Positions 17,104 to 17,166 of a stretch of DNA of 17,166 bases are shown in pieces (within the stretch, counting starts at the first letter, position 1; each line of letters starts with the position of its first letter). A model generated the notes under the pieces. The model did not search any database and had not been told where the DNA came from. It saw nothing but the letters and a program-made list of their open reading frames with translations. The translations under genes and the position numbers were made by a program. Origin of the DNA: Spongospora subterranea. Taxonomy: Eukaryota; Endomyxa; Phytomyxea; Plasmodiophorida; Plasmodiophoridae. The stretch spans positions 1 through 17,166 of the forward strand of contig OUQQ01000455.1 in NCBI GenBank assembly GCA_900404475.1, read 5' to 3'.

Positions 17104-17166
17104 TAGGGGTGGGCACAAGTCGGTCAATGGTTAACCGGTCCCAAAAAAACACCGGACCGGTTAACC
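17104..17166 (+). mobile_element. Probable left end of a hAT-type transposon, running off the window
   Basis: TAGGGGTGGGCACA at 17104-17117 resembles the terminal inverted repeat of many hAT elements. It is followed by subterminal GGTTAACCGGTCC (17142-17154 region) and its reverse complement GGACCGGTTAACC at the window end, separated by about a dozen bases. Such ACCGGTTAACC-type repeats are common near hAT ends. The body of the element would lie to the right, outside the window. Confidence 0.5.

Overview
The window is eukaryotic nuclear DNA. Two recognisable genes are split by many very short introns (mostly 42-59 nt, the longest 147 nt), and the reading frames between them are broken by transposon debris. 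Short GT-AG introns, a Sec63 gene and DDE transposase remnants suggest a compact-genome eukaryote. A microbial eukaryote such as an oomycete-like protist would fit, but a fungus or a small-genome invertebrate cannot be excluded from sequence alone.

Layout. Bases 1-61 are the end of a small TA-flanked transposon. A ten-exon phosphonopyruvate decarboxylase gene (444-2061, + strand) follows, complete except for a few N-terminal residues. Bases 2062-3285 are non-coding and hold a degenerate foldback repeat. Bases 3286-4990 are a dead DDE transposase whose C-terminal part has been duplicated in inverted orientation inside itself. After a spacer with short palindromes comes a complete 18-exon Sec63 gene (5937-9192, 719 codons plus stop, every exon phase consistent). 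A weak minus-strand candidate gene (9467-10047) converges on it. A second dead transposase of the same family spans 10209-12635 and is interrupted by a complete 502-bp MITE (10915-11416), whose right end matches bases 1-61. On the right are a secreted or ER-type multi-pass membrane protein with three near-identical 49-residue repeats (13380-15284), an 86-residue single-span membrane protein (15481-15741), a long inverted-repeat element (15876-16216), a possible retroelement scrap, and what looks like the start of a hAT-type element at the window edge.

Function. The decarboxylase makes phosphonoacetaldehyde, the committed step toward 2-aminoethylphosphonate and phosphonolipids. Sec63 is the J-domain partner of BiP at the Sec61 translocon. 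The tandem-repeat protein has a signal peptide and a C-terminal dilysine sequence, so it probably enters the secretory pathway. Nothing suggests the genes are co-regulated. The least ordinary items are the eukaryotic phosphonate gene with a probable GC-AG intron, a predicted extra membrane segment at the C-terminus of Sec63, the unrecognised tandem-repeat membrane protein, and a MITE carrying iterated internal motifs.
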